From assembly GCA_030740295.1 (NCBI GenBank), contig JASLXP010000786.1:1-18145 (forward strand): a stretch of 18,145 nucleotides of DNA. The letters are read 5' to 3'. Below the pieces are notes generated by a model. That model was given only the letters and a program-made list of their open reading frames with translations, was not told where the DNA came from and ran no database searches. Shown piece by piece: positions 8,229 through 16,795 of the stretch. This DNA comes from Planctomycetota bacterium (GTDB lineage Bacteria > Planctomycetota > PUPC01 > JACPCR01). The position numbers were made by a program, and so were the translations under genes. Position 1 is the stretch's first letter. Every line of letters starts with the position of its first letter.

Positions 8229-9017
8229 CTAATCAACAAACCCAAACTCGCGCAGCCGGCCGATCCATCTCGATCGCCTTTCGTTTCCGTCCGGATTCGA
8301 CAACCAGTGCGGATCATACTTGGGGTCATCCGGCCGGCGGTATTGCGCCGTGGTATTGCGACTCGTTCTGGCGCGATTTCGCATCCCTTCCTCCTCGACG
8401 GGAGTCTTGGGGTTGATGTAGTAGACGGCTGTGGACATCCGACGCCCGTTCGACCCTCCGCAGCTCGCGTGCCAGCAACGCATGTCAAAAGCGACTACAT
8501 CACCTGGCTCAGATTCGCAGACAAAGGAAGGAACTTCGTCGATAGCCGGTCTGGTTTCTGCCAGGTTCGTCTTCACTTCGTCGTGATATGGATTTCGATG
8601 CGAGCCCGTAACGACCCTGAGCGCGCCCGTTTCCGCGCCAACCGAATCGAGATAGATGGCAAATTTGACGCCCCAGCAATCCTCCGCCGGATCAATCCTG
8701 TGGTCGGGGTGCCAGCCGGTGTCGCCAACGTAGCGATTGCCATCGCACACTATCAGAAAACAGTCTTCTCCATAGAGCTGTTCAGCGACTTCATGGAAGC
8801 GGGCATCCTCAGGCAAACCCGCGAAGAACGGCGTTTCCGGCCCCATCAGCGGAGTCCACTGTCGCTGTGTGCCATCGAATTGCTCATGCGAATACGCGGC
8901 ATCCAGCCCAAGCTCGAACTCAGACTCTAAAGTCTCCATTTCCTGTGGCGTGAGATAATCACGCAGGATGACAAAGCCGAACGTCTCGTAGTGTTTTATC
9001 TGCTGTTGTGAAAGCAC
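8229..9017 (-). CDS. PhyH-family Fe(II)/2-oxoglutarate dioxygenase
   Basis: I place the start at the GTG at 9017 (262 aa), because AGGAG lies 7 nt upstream; a GTG at 9035 would add six residues but has no ribosome site. The protein shows the phytanoyl-CoA dioxygenase pattern: an N-terminal IKHYETFGFVILRDYLTPQEM helix and strand, the metal ligands in GWHPDHRID (His103, Asp105), the distal metal His183 in RCWHAS, and Arg193 in GRRMSTAVYY for the 2-oxoglutarate carboxylate. EPGDVVAFD before the distal His is also typical. Such enzymes hydroxylate small molecules in the cytoplasm; the substrate cannot be told. No signal peptide. It is convergent with the BamB-like gene and divergent from the sulfatase gene. 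All key residues are present, so it should be active. Confidence 0.87.
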   Translation of the reverse strand: MLSQQQIKHYETFGFVILRDYLTPQEMETLESEFELGLDAAYSHEQFDGTQRQWTPLMGPETPFFAGLPEDARFHEVAEQLYGEDCFLIVCDGNRYVGDTGWHPDHRIDPAEDCWGVKFAIYLDSVGAETGALRVVTGSHRNPYHDEVKTNLAETRPAIDEVPSFVCESEPGDVVAFDMRCWHASCGGSNGRRMSTAVYYINPKTPVEEEGMRNRARTSRNTTAQYRRPDDPKYDPHWLSNPDGNERRSRWIGRLREFGFVD

Positions 9018-9313
9018 AAAGCGTCTCCTGGACACGAAAGTGATCTGGAATCACGGACAGCCGGAATCATACCTGGCGGCATTTACATCTTCAGCCCGGC
9101 TCAATACAGTAACAACCGTCGCCAGTTCTCACGATTCGTCCCACGTCTTTAGATCCACAGCGCCTGCACAAACTCCTTCGCGAGTTCGGCTCATGGCGGA
9201 AGCCGGAGGTCGGCCCGTACAACTCTGGCCGCAAGGGGTTCAAAGCCCCCAAAGATTGGTCATCAAGCGAAAAGCTACACATAGCCTTCTGAACATTAAT
9301 CCACGGACAGTTT
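9018..9313. other. Divergent intergenic region between dioxygenase and sulfatase genes
   Basis: These 296 bp lie between two gene starts and should carry both promoters. I see no convincing promoter pair. A short minus-strand ORF here has four cysteines near its C-terminal end but lacks other support, so it is not called as a gene. Confidence 0.4.
9025..9029 (-). promoter_or_regulatory. Ribosome binding site of the dioxygenase gene
   Basis: AGGAG on the minus strand lies 7 nt before the GTG at 9017 and favours that start over the upstream GTG at 9035. Confidence 0.65.
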
Positions 9314-11215
9314 ATGAAACATCATCTCCTTCTCTCATTCCTGGTTCTCCATTCTCTTGTCCTCACGACCTTCGCGGAAAAGCCCAACATCGTCCTCATC
9401 CTTGCCGACGACATGGGCTATGCCGACATCGGAGCGCATGGCTGTAAAGACATCCCCACGCCGAACATCGATCTGATCGGAACGAGTGGCGTGCGGTTTA
9501 CTGCCGCGTATGCCAACGGCTCGTTCTGCACGCCGACAAGAGCGGCCCTGATGAGCTGCCGTTACCAGCAGCGATCCGGCAATGATGACCTGGATGGTGT
9601 CACCGGCCCGCTGCCGCTGGGAATCACGGCGCTGCCGGATCGTTTGCGCGCGGCGGGATACACCACGGGCATGGTCGGCAAGTGGCACCTCGGCGGTGGC
9701 AAAGGGTACACGCCGCTGGAGCGCGGCTTTGATGAATTCTTCGGATTCCTCGGCGGCGGGCATTTCTACCTGCCGAATCCAAAGGGCAGAGGAGGCTATT
9801 ACGCGCCCATCTACAACAACCGCGAGCCGGTGGACGAACAGCGCTATCTCACCGATGCGTTCGGGGAAGAGGCCGCGGCTTTCGTGGAACGCCAGCGCAA
9901 TGCAACGAAACCGTTCTTCCTCTACCTCGCTTTCAATGCAGTGCATACGCCGCTGCAGGCGACGGAAAAGTACCTGCAACGATTCGAGCAAATCAAGGAC
10001 AAACGGCGCCGGGTCTACGCCGCGATGCTCAGCGCCATGGATGACGCCATCGGCCGGGTGATGAACAAGCTGAAAGAAACCGGCAAATTGAAAGGAACCC
10101 TCGTCATCTTCCACAACGACAACGGCGGACCCACCACTCGCAACGCGGTCAACGGTTCCCGCAACACCCCTCTGCGCGGTTCCAAGTGCGAGACTTTCGA
10201 AGGCGGCATCCGCGTGCCGCAGCTCTTCCAATGGCCGGGCGTCATCGAGGCCGGCTCGGTGTATCACGAGCCGGTGATGACCTTCGACCTCAGCGCCACT
10301 GCGCTCTCCCTGGCCGGCGCCGACATGTCGGACATCGACGGCGTGGATCTGATTCCCTTTCTGTCCGGCAAGAGGAAGGACTCGCCGCACGAGGCGCTGT
10401 TCTGGCGTTCGCGCACACGAAACAACAATTACGGAATGCGCCTGGGCGATTGGAAGTTTGTCCACTCCACCGAAGGCACCGAACGGCCGGGACCGAAACA
10501 CATCCCCGCGCGGGACATGCTCTTCAACCTCGCCGACGATCTCAGCGAACAGAACGACCTTGCGGCTGACAAACCTGACAAACTCGCCGAACTGAAACAC
10601 CGCTACGATGCCTGGAGTGCAGAAGTGGACGCCGACTGCCGCAAGCTCGGTATCGAACCCCCGATGCCCGGAAAGACGCGCCGCGCCGCCAAGACCAAGT
10701 CACCCGTGGGAGAATTCAAGCCCACGAAATCGTTCCCCGGCTTTGACGAGCTCATTCATGCGGAGATAAAGAAGTCCAAACTGGGATTCGAGGTCGCATC
10801 GCCAGGAAACGGTCTAGCGTTGCAGAAACTGGATGAACCGGTCACCGGCCAGGCGACCTTCCGAGCCCGGATTCAGCCGCCCGCGGCTTTCCCCAGCAAC
10901 GGCTTTCTCGCCTTTGGCAGTGAACCCACCGACGCTGCCACGGTGAAGTGCGGGATGCTCGTCGGCGGCAACAAGTTCTGCGCCTTTAACGGCGCCTATC
11001 CTCCAAAGGGTTATTCGCAGTCCGGAGGCAGAATTGAAGGCGGCAAGATCTACGAAGTTGAGGTGCAGATTGACCTGCCGGCCGGCAAGGCAACAATAAA
11101 AATCGGCAAGATCAAGATCGAGCATCGACTTCCACCCAGCCTGAAAAAAATCCAGCACATCGGCTACGCGGCTATCCGCACCCGTGCCAACTTCAGCAAG
11201 ATTGAACAGAAGTGA
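9314..11215 (+). CDS. Secreted formylglycine-dependent sulfatase with C-terminal beta-sandwich
   Basis: The product is 633 aa with a signal peptide (residues 1-21, ending TTFA before EKPN). The sulfatase fold follows: NIVLILADDMGYADIG (Asp32, Asp33 metal ligands), the modification motif CTPTR (Cys72, converted to formylglycine in active enzymes), GKWHLG (Lys123, His125), AVHTPL (His211), HNDNGG (Asp269, Asn270) and RGSKCETFEGGIRVP (Lys291). All catalytic residues are present. It would hydrolyse sulfate esters, probably on a glycan. Oddly, Cys82 takes the place of the glycine that normally ends the CxPxR signature (MSCR, usually MTGR). Residues ~400-480 are the usual C-terminal subdomain; after a basic linker (~485-495), residues ~510-633 form an extra beta-rich, LamG-like domain absent from minimal arylsulfatases. 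A tandem/inverted repeat separates it from the GH20-like gene on the same strand. Confidence 0.92.
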   Translation: MKHHLLLSFLVLHSLVLTTFAEKPNIVLILADDMGYADIGAHGCKDIPTPNIDLIGTSGVRFTAAYANGSFCTPTRAALMSCRYQQRSGNDDLDGVTGPLPLGITALPDRLRAAGYTTGMVGKWHLGGGKGYTPLERGFDEFFGFLGGGHFYLPNPKGRGGYYAPIYNNREPVDEQRYLTDAFGEEAAAFVERQRNATKPFFLYLAFNAVHTPLQATEKYLQRFEQIKDKRRRVYAAMLSAMDDAIGRVMNKLKETGKLKGTLVIFHNDNGGPTTRNAVNGSRNTPLRGSKCETFEGGIRVPQLFQWPGVIEAGSVYHEPVMTFDLSATALSLAGADMSDIDGVDLIPFLSGKRKDSPHEALFWRSRTRNNNYGMRLGDWKFVHSTEGTERPGPKHIPARDMLFNLADDLSEQNDLAADKPDKLAELKHRYDAWSAEVDADCRKLGIEPPMPGKTRRAAKTKSPVGEFKPTKSFPGFDELIHAEIKKSKLGFEVASPGNGLALQKLDEPVTGQATFRARIQPPAAFPSNGFLAFGSEPTDAATVKCGMLVGGNKFCAFNGAYPPKGYSQSGGRIEGGKIYEVEVQIDLPAGKATIKIGKIKIEHRLPPSLKKIQHIGYAAIRTRANFSKIEQK

Positions 11216-11241
11216 ACGGTGAAAGGTCCTTGTGACATTGA

Positions 11242-11337
11242 GACCGCGGATGAAGAGGACCACGGATGAAGAGGACCACGGATAAAGAGAGCGCGGGTGT
11301 TTCAGTTCTGATATCCGCGGCCTCTTCATCCGCGGTC
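11242..11337. repeat. Three 16-bp tandem units plus one inverted copy
   Basis: GACCGCGGATGAAGAG (11242-11257) is followed directly by two near copies (11258-11273 and 11274-11289; one and two base changes). The reverse complement of unit 1 plus one base occurs exactly at 11321-11337 (17 bp). Unit 1 and the inverted copy can pair into a stem with a 62-nt loop holding the other two units. It could help end sulfatase transcription but has no U-run. I recall similar CCGCGGATGAA-type repeats between genes in Planctomycetota and Verrucomicrobiota. Confidence 0.8.
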
Positions 11338-11457
11338 CTTTCTGTGATCGCGGCCGAAGGCAGGTTTAAGACCTCACAAATACTGTTTGCAGTCTTCTGT
11401 GAGTCTTTACATGACTGAGGTGTCAGGCGAGATAGTAAGGAAGAAACCAGGCTGACC

Positions 11458-11462
11458 GGAGA
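11458..11462 (+). promoter_or_regulatory. Ribosome binding site of the GH20-like gene
   Basis: GGAGA lies 5 nt before the ATG at 11468 and supports that start over the internal ATG codons at residues 8 and 9. Confidence 0.6.
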
Positions 11463-11467
11463 CCAAA

Positions 11468-14400
11468 ATGCCAAATCCAGAGAAAACCATGATGTTTGCT
11501 GTCGCCGAGGTGATGCTGTTATCCGTTTGCCTTCAAGCCGAAATCGTTTCGGTCGCAGAGCACACGCTCTTCAGCCTCGAGGGTAAGAAGCCGGCCGAGG
11601 GCTGGTGGCTTAACATCTGGGGAAAGAACCCCAAGGGAGAGAAGGGGGCCGGCCGCATTGAAATCGCAACTGGCAGACAGGGCGGCAGCGCACTCCGCCT
11701 GGTGACGGAAGAAGCGGGCAGTCACAATTTCGTTTCGCCTGTACTGCCGGACGGGCCGTGGCGAAATTATGAGTATGGCGCGGTCACCGTCTGGTACCGG
11801 GGTGATGGAACGAAGCGCAAAGTGCGCCTCCAACTGCACACCAACGAGAGTGGGCGGGACTGCTCTTACACCGGAACGCTTTTCCTGGGCAGCAAGGAAT
11901 GGCAACGGGCAGTGCTGAAGAGCTTCTGGCGCCGGGACGGCACACCGGATCTCAATCTCGCCAAGTTGTCTCGTGTTTACTTCAACCTTCCTCTGAGTGG
12001 TGAAATTACTGTCGGTTCCATTGGCCTGGAATCCAAAGGACGCAGAATCTTTGTCGAAAGGGAACAACGTCCCACTCTGGTCCTGCCCGAGCTGTCGTCT
12101 GAACCCAAGCCGGATGGAAGGTTAGACGACCCGGTCTGGAATGAAGCGGCTAAGATCGATGGGCTCCATGTCTTCGGACTGGCCAGGACGCCGGCAAAGT
12201 TTCAGACGACGGCCTGGGCGGGTCGCCGGGGCTCGAAGCTCTACCTGGCTGCACGCCTCAAAGGTGAGAAGTCGGATGAGATTCCGGCGAACTGGCGAGA
12301 ATTCGATACGACCATCTGGAAAGACTCGTGCCTGGAGTTTTACCTCGACCCCGGCGACAGCAATCGCGAGGGCTTTCAGTTCATCGTCAATTCGGTGGGA
12401 GCAAGGCAGGACATTGGGCGCGGCCTAAAGGGCTGGAATGGCGACTGGTCGGCCAAAGCAGCACTCGACGAAAAGGACGGCTGGATGGTAGAGTTAGTCT
12501 GCGACACGAAAAGCCTCGGCCTCGAACCGAAGCCCGGCGATGTGTGGGGATTCAATCTCAAACGCCATGTGGTGTCGGCGCAGGGCAAGTATCTCGAAGT
12601 CTCAGGTTGGTCACAGGGTACTCCGCAACCGGTGAGTGGGTACGGCACACTGATTTTTGGCCCGCGGTCGCAGGTGAAGGATAAAGTTGAGTCACCTGAT
12701 TTGCGCGAACTTCTCGACGGCACGCGGCTTTGCCGGCTGGTTGTCCGCTCCGAGCCAAAGGAAACCGAGGACATTCATATTCAGGAGGCCGTCTGGTCGC
12801 CCGGCGCCTCAGAGCGGTGGGTGTTTGAGGCAAAGTGCGGGAGGGCTCCCGGCAAGGACTCAGTGGCAAACCTGCCTTTGGTTTTCGATCTCAAGCGAGA
12901 CGGCCGGCACCTGTTTGCGGTGACGGCACGGGACACGAATGGCCTGGTGATCCATCACTCCGAGCACTCATTCCATCTGAGCAAAGTTACGCCCTACGAA
13001 GAATCCGACATCGTTCTGTGGCCTCCTCCCCAGGAATGGAGACTGCACGACGGTTTCTGGAAACTGCCGGAAGCTCCAACCCTCGCGCTCAAGGGCGAAG
13101 GAGATCGTTTCCCCGCCGAACATCTCCGAGACAAACTTCACTTGCGCTACGGTGCCCACACACACCGGGTAGCCGGAGATGATGCCGACCTTGTCCTGAT
13201 TTACGAAAAGCAGGGAACGAAGCCGGAAGGTTTTGAATTGACCGTAACACAAGACGCGGTGCGGCTGCGGGCCCAGGATGGGAGAGGCATGTACTACGGC
13301 GTACGCGCTTTCCTCGACCTGATGCAGCAATCGGGCAACGTCGGCTCCGAGCCGCAAGCGAGGTGCGTCGAATGCCGGGACTGGCCGGCCATCCCCAGAA
13401 GGGTTTTCTACCACCGCATGGACGATTTCGGTCGGGCGGGAAAAGGCGTGCAGACCTACAAGGACCTGATTTACGACCAGGTGGCAGGCGGGCGTTACAA
13501 CCTGCTGATCCTCAACATGCGGAGCGGCATGATGTATGACTCGCATCCGGAAATCGCGAATGGGCGTTGGTACTCGAAGAAGGAGATGAAGGAAATCCTC
13601 GACTTCGCACGGAGGCACTACCTCGACGTGGCGCCGGGCGGCAATTCGCCGGGCCATGGTAACTGGCTCACTGGGCGTCATCCGGAACTGCAGGAAGATG
13701 GCGACAGAAACACCCTGTGCGTCCGTCACCCCAAGGCGTTGCCATTGCTTTACGATCTCTATGGCGAGCTCATCGATCTCTTCCAGCCGACCGAGTATTT
13801 CCATCTGGGTGGCGATGAGGTCCGCTGGAAGACGGCCGCCGTCCCGGAGGAGAAGCGCTGCAAGATCTGCAAAGGGCACGACAAGAAGGAACTTCTTCTT
13901 AAGCACTGGACACGGCTGGCTGACTTTTGCAGGGAGAGAAAAGTCCGGCCGATTCTCTGGGGCGATATGCTTTCCGAAAAGTGGAACGGCGGGGGCCTGT
14001 ATCAGACGGCCACCATCCTTCCGCGTCTCCCCAGGAATCTCATCATTTCAGCATGGGGCACTGGCGAGATGGAACTGCCAGGCGCGACCTTGCGTAAGAT
14101 GGGTTTTACGCCGTGGACGATTACGACCGGATTCGGCGGTTCCAAAATGGAACGACATCTCGGCTGGATAAAGGACCAGGATGCCGCGGGCATCGCGCAG
14201 TTCACCCGATGGCCCTGGTCAAACTTCGCCCATCACAACTACCGCAAGCTGCTCAACTACACGGCCCCGGCCATTCACTGCAACGCGGCATGCGCGTGGA
14301 AGCCCGAGATATCGACCGTTGGTTGGGACCGGCTCGTCGCCACGCAGGGCAGACACTGGATGAAGGTGATGCAGGTCAGCGAATGGGGCACCCGAAAGAT

Positions 14401-15034
14401 CTCTTTCCAGCCGCTTCCTATCGACAAGGCATGCAATGACTCCACCCGCGACGAAGTCGCCGGCGACGGTCAGGGCTGGCTGGATCTCGGACCGGACCGT
14501 GATCTGAGCAGCATGCGCGATGAGGCGCTCGCCGCAGGCGCAACGCCGTTCAGCCGCCCGAAAGGATCGGCCAACTGCATCATCCTGCGAGGCAATGCAG
14601 AGGCCGCGCCGATTGCAGTCGGCAAAGCCGTCCGCGGGCTGGTATTTCTGCACACCGCCGCCGCGTCGGACGAAGAGATCGCCAAACTCTACCATCGTTT
14701 CTTCAGGAAGAACACGAGCCAGTACGGGATGAACGTCGCCTTCTACCGCGTTCGTTATGCGGACGGCAGGATCGTGTCCGTCCCCGTCAAGATAGGCTGG
14801 AACGTCCACCTGTGGGATTGTCATCCCCCGGCGAGAGTCATGCCCGGGGCCCGGTCGTTCTGGTTGGGCTTCACCGCGGAACGCCGCAGGAAAGATCCCA
14901 ATGCACCCGACGCCTGCGCCTGGTCCATGGAGTGGAAGAACCCGCACCCCAGCGTGCCCATCGAATATGTCACCTTCGCGGCCGCGGGAACGGAAGCCAC
15001 CGTAGCTCTGCTCGGATTAACGGCTGTTCAGTAG
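11468..15034 (+). CDS. Multi-modular secreted GH20-like beta-N-acetylhexosaminidase
   Basis: The product is 1188 aa, much longer than a minimal GH20 enzyme. Residues 1-24 are a signal peptide ending LQA before EIV. Residues ~28-190 are a jelly-roll binding-type domain; ~208-398 a CBM9-like domain (PDGRLDDPVWNEA, DSCLEFYLDPG, GWMVELVCDT, VWGFNLKR); ~415-505 a beta-rich linker. Residues ~515-625 match the GH20 N-terminal alpha/beta domain (RGMYYGVRAFLDLMQ). The barrel spans ~640-950: CRDWPAIPRR, NLLILNMR, NSPGHGNW, and FHLGGDEVRW with the catalytic pair Asp783-Glu784, then ILWGDML. Residues ~975-1188 are a C-terminal sandwich (VRGLVFLHTA, YRVRYADGRIVSVPVKIG) common, as I recall, in planctomycete glycosidases. 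GH20 enzymes remove terminal N-acetylhexosamine by substrate-assisted catalysis, and both catalytic acids are present. The substrate is unknown; the neighbouring sulfatases suggest a sulfated amino-sugar glycan. Confidence 0.85.
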   Translation: MPNPEKTMMFAVAEVMLLSVCLQAEIVSVAEHTLFSLEGKKPAEGWWLNIWGKNPKGEKGAGRIEIATGRQGGSALRLVTEEAGSHNFVSPVLPDGPWRNYEYGAVTVWYRGDGTKRKVRLQLHTNESGRDCSYTGTLFLGSKEWQRAVLKSFWRRDGTPDLNLAKLSRVYFNLPLSGEITVGSIGLESKGRRIFVEREQRPTLVLPELSSEPKPDGRLDDPVWNEAAKIDGLHVFGLARTPAKFQTTAWAGRRGSKLYLAARLKGEKSDEIPANWREFDTTIWKDSCLEFYLDPGDSNREGFQFIVNSVGARQDIGRGLKGWNGDWSAKAALDEKDGWMVELVCDTKSLGLEPKPGDVWGFNLKRHVVSAQGKYLEVSGWSQGTPQPVSGYGTLIFGPRSQVKDKVESPDLRELLDGTRLCRLVVRSEPKETEDIHIQEAVWSPGASERWVFEAKCGRAPGKDSVANLPLVFDLKRDGRHLFAVTARDTNGLVIHHSEHSFHLSKVTPYEESDIVLWPPPQEWRLHDGFWKLPEAPTLALKGEGDRFPAEHLRDKLHLRYGAHTHRVAGDDADLVLIYEKQGTKPEGFELTVTQDAVRLRAQDGRGMYYGVRAFLDLMQQSGNVGSEPQARCVECRDWPAIPRRVFYHRMDDFGRAGKGVQTYKDLIYDQVAGGRYNLLILNMRSGMMYDSHPEIANGRWYSKKEMKEILDFARRHYLDVAPGGNSPGHGNWLTGRHPELQEDGDRNTLCVRHPKALPLLYDLYGELIDLFQPTEYFHLGGDEVRWKTAAVPEEKRCKICKGHDKKELLLKHWTRLADFCRERKVRPILWGDMLSEKWNGGGLYQTATILPRLPRNLIISAWGTGEMELPGATLRKMGFTPWTITTGFGGSKMERHLGWIKDQDAAGIAQFTRWPWSNFAHHNYRKLLNYTAPAIHCNAACAWKPEISTVGWDRLVATQGRHWMKVMQVSEWGTRKISFQPLPIDKACNDSTRDEVAGDGQGWLDLGPDRDLSSMRDEALAAGATPFSRPKGSANCIILRGNAEAAPIAVGKAVRGLVFLHTAAASDEEIAKLYHRFFRKNTSQYGMNVAFYRVRYADGRIVSVPVKIGWNVHLWDCHPPARVMPGARSFWLGFTAERRRKDPNAPDACAWSMEWKNPHPSVPIEYVTFAAAGTEATVALLGLTAVQ

Positions 15035-15086
15035 GCTCACCGAATTATTTCAAGAGGGTGGCAAGTCACGCGACCGGCTGCTGCTA

Positions 15087-16787
15087 CTATCTGGCAGCCA
15101 ATCGGATTTCCGCTTCCGACCGGGCGGCGTTGAAGACTCGGATCCGCTCGATACTTCCTCTGAATTGCCCCAGGCCGTCGTTGATCTGTCCGGCAATGAT
15201 AGGGATGTCGTTTGCCTGCAGCGTCCCCGAACCGCTTCTCTCGGCTGCCAGATTCCCATCCAGGTAAAGCTTCAGACTGTTGCCGTCAAAAACGCCGGCC
15301 AGGTGATGTCGCCCGGGGGGAGGCATCCTGTGCACGGTAATACTCAATGCGCCTCGATCTGTATTGACCATAAACGTCGGACCGGGCGTCGCAGCGGTCA
15401 GCCCACCATTGTGGCCATAGTCGCAATATCGAAGGCTGAAGGTGCCGTCCGTTCCAAGGCTGTCGAATCGAAGAATTCGGCCGTGAATCTCCCAGGTCTC
15501 GCGGTTCTTGCGGTCGCCAAATTCGCTCCGCCAGGGCGCACAGTAGAGGTATCGCCCGTCGAAGGCACCGCCGTTGTATCCCTGGGTTTTCAGGCCGTCG
15601 ATAGAGGCAACGTCCTGCCCGTGCCACGCGCTCGGGTCATCGAATTCCTCTTGAGAGTCGTATCGCAGCCAGTTGGAATGAAAGGTCCTGTTCTCGCTGA
15701 CAAATGGTATGAAGTGAATGAAACGGCCATCGAACATCCCGCCATCAAATCCTACTGTGTAGAGCCCGTCCGTGTTGCTGGCGTCAAAGCGCGACCAGCT
15801 TTCCGGGGCCCGAAAATCGCCCTGAGTATCGAAGCGGATCTGAATCCCGTTTTCATAGGGCACCCAGTACAAGTATCGGCCTTCGAACACCGAACCAACG
15901 CACATCCCCATCCCGAGTACGCTGGCATCAAATGCCTGCCAACTGGCCGGGTCGTGGTAATCGGCCTGCGTGTCGTAGCGAAGGGCCACGCTGTTGGTCA
16001 GTGGAACGAAATAGACGAACCGTCCGTCGAAAGCACCGCCATCGAAGTTTCCAGCGTTCAGGCCGTCCATACTTTCTGCGTCGAACACTTCATAGCTTGA
16101 CTGGCTCTTGAAATCGCGGTGCGTGTTGTAGCGAACCACCCGGCCGGAGCGGCCGTCGTCATCGTCATCCCTTTCACGGTAGCCAGGGCAGAGGTAGATG
16201 TACTGCCCGTCGAATGCGGCATTCTGAAACGTCTGCAGCGATTCAAAATTGTATGCGCTCCAGGAATCAGCGTCCTTGAAATCCCCATGAGTATCGAACC
16301 GCAGCAGGTTGCTGTCGGCCATGGAAGTCTTGCGTGGTACGTAATAAACAAATCTCCCGTCAAAGACCGCGCCGTAATAGCCGATGGTTTCGAGCCCGTC
16401 GATGTTGCTCGCATCGAAAGCCTCGTACCTGGCCGGATCTTTGAAATCGCCGTGGGTATCGAAGCGCAGAGCATTGCCGTGCTGGCCCTGTGGCTGCAGC
16501 TCCTGCGCGAAGTAAACGTAGCGTCCATCAAAGACCGCGCCGTAGTAACCGCGAGTATCGAGCCCGTCCGTCTGGCTGGCGTCGTATCCAGCGAAACAGT
16601 CCTTTTCCAGCGAATCCCGCGGTCGCCATTTGGAGACGAGAGACTGCATGCACTCCGCACGGGTGTCATCGCAGTGAAACCATGCTTCGACAGTGATCTG
16701 CTTCTCAAAACTGTGCGGGCCGGGATGCACAGAATGTCCGTCTTCCGGCGTCAGCTCGACGATCAGTGATTCGGTTGGTTGAGGCAT
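15087..16787 (-). CDS. LamG-domain protein interrupted by a seven-repeat beta-propeller
   Basis: The product is 566 aa. Residues ~7-55 look like the first strands of a LamG/concanavalin jelly roll (KQITVEAWFHCDD, MQSLVSKW). Residues ~445-566 look like its remainder: GTFSLRYCDYG, GRHHLAGVFDGNSLKLYLDG, NDIPIIAGQ and FRGSIERIRVFNAARSEAEI. Between them, ~65-441 hold seven repeats of about 48-61 residues, each with FDGRYVYF-like and LRFDTHGDF-like strands, most easily read as a seven-bladed propeller. No signal peptide is present: the ATG at 16787 is the only start, with an in-frame TGA 11 codons upstream. It starts 8 bp after the sulfatase stop, so the two are probably translationally coupled. 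A role in binding glycan near the sulfatase is inference. Its end converges on the GH20-like gene with 52 bp between. Confidence 0.8.
   Translation of the reverse strand: MPQPTESLIVELTPEDGHSVHPGPHSFEKQITVEAWFHCDDTRAECMQSLVSKWRPRDSLEKDCFAGYDASQTDGLDTRGYYGAVFDGRYVYFAQELQPQGQHGNALRFDTHGDFKDPARYEAFDASNIDGLETIGYYGAVFDGRFVYYVPRKTSMADSNLLRFDTHGDFKDADSWSAYNFESLQTFQNAAFDGQYIYLCPGYRERDDDDDGRSGRVVRYNTHRDFKSQSSYEVFDAESMDGLNAGNFDGGAFDGRFVYFVPLTNSVALRYDTQADYHDPASWQAFDASVLGMGMCVGSVFEGRYLYWVPYENGIQIRFDTQGDFRAPESWSRFDASNTDGLYTVGFDGGMFDGRFIHFIPFVSENRTFHSNWLRYDSQEEFDDPSAWHGQDVASIDGLKTQGYNGGAFDGRYLYCAPWRSEFGDRKNRETWEIHGRILRFDSLGTDGTFSLRYCDYGHNGGLTAATPGPTFMVNTDRGALSITVHRMPPPGRHHLAGVFDGNSLKLYLDGNLAAERSGSGTLQANDIPIIAGQINDGLGQFRGSIERIRVFNAARSEAEIRLAAR
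15465..16595 (-). repeat. Seven coding propeller repeats
   Basis: Within the LamG/propeller protein the motif F[DE]G[RQ] followed by an aromatic strand recurs at residues 86, 142, 192, 253, 301, 352 and 409, so spacing runs from 48 to 61 residues. Each is followed by R[FY][DN][TS] and usually a D-F/Y-D/P segment and FDAS. Blade 3 is the most divergent (FDGQYIYL, then an RDDDDDG insertion); blade 5 has FEGR. The DNA copies have diverged, so this is an old protein repeat and not a recent tandem duplication. Confidence 0.8.
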
Positions 16788-16795
16788 CGTCTGAT

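Noticed and set aside
9091..9282. Minus-strand 63-aa ORF with cysteines (LCRRCGSKDVG, GCYCIEPG), possible zinc-ribbon fragment
   Set aside because: Short, in a divergent promoter region, no ribosome site, and the metal-ligand spacing is not that of a recognisable zinc ribbon.
9335..10600. 421-aa minus-strand ORF
   Set aside because: It lies entirely antisense to the sulfatase gene, whose catalytic motifs are all on the plus strand; its composition (Val/Arg/Gly/Glu-rich) is that of a shadow frame.
11242..11289. Short direct repeats as a possible CRISPR remnant
   Set aside because: The 16-bp units abut with no spacers, and no cas gene is present.
12968..13906. 312-aa minus-strand ORF
   Set aside because: Antisense to the GH20-like barrel, including the catalytic Asp-Glu region; no independent support.
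15165..16769. Plus-strand ORFs of 311 and 216 aa
   Set aside because: Shadows of the repetitive LamG/propeller gene; their periodicity only mirrors the propeller repeats.
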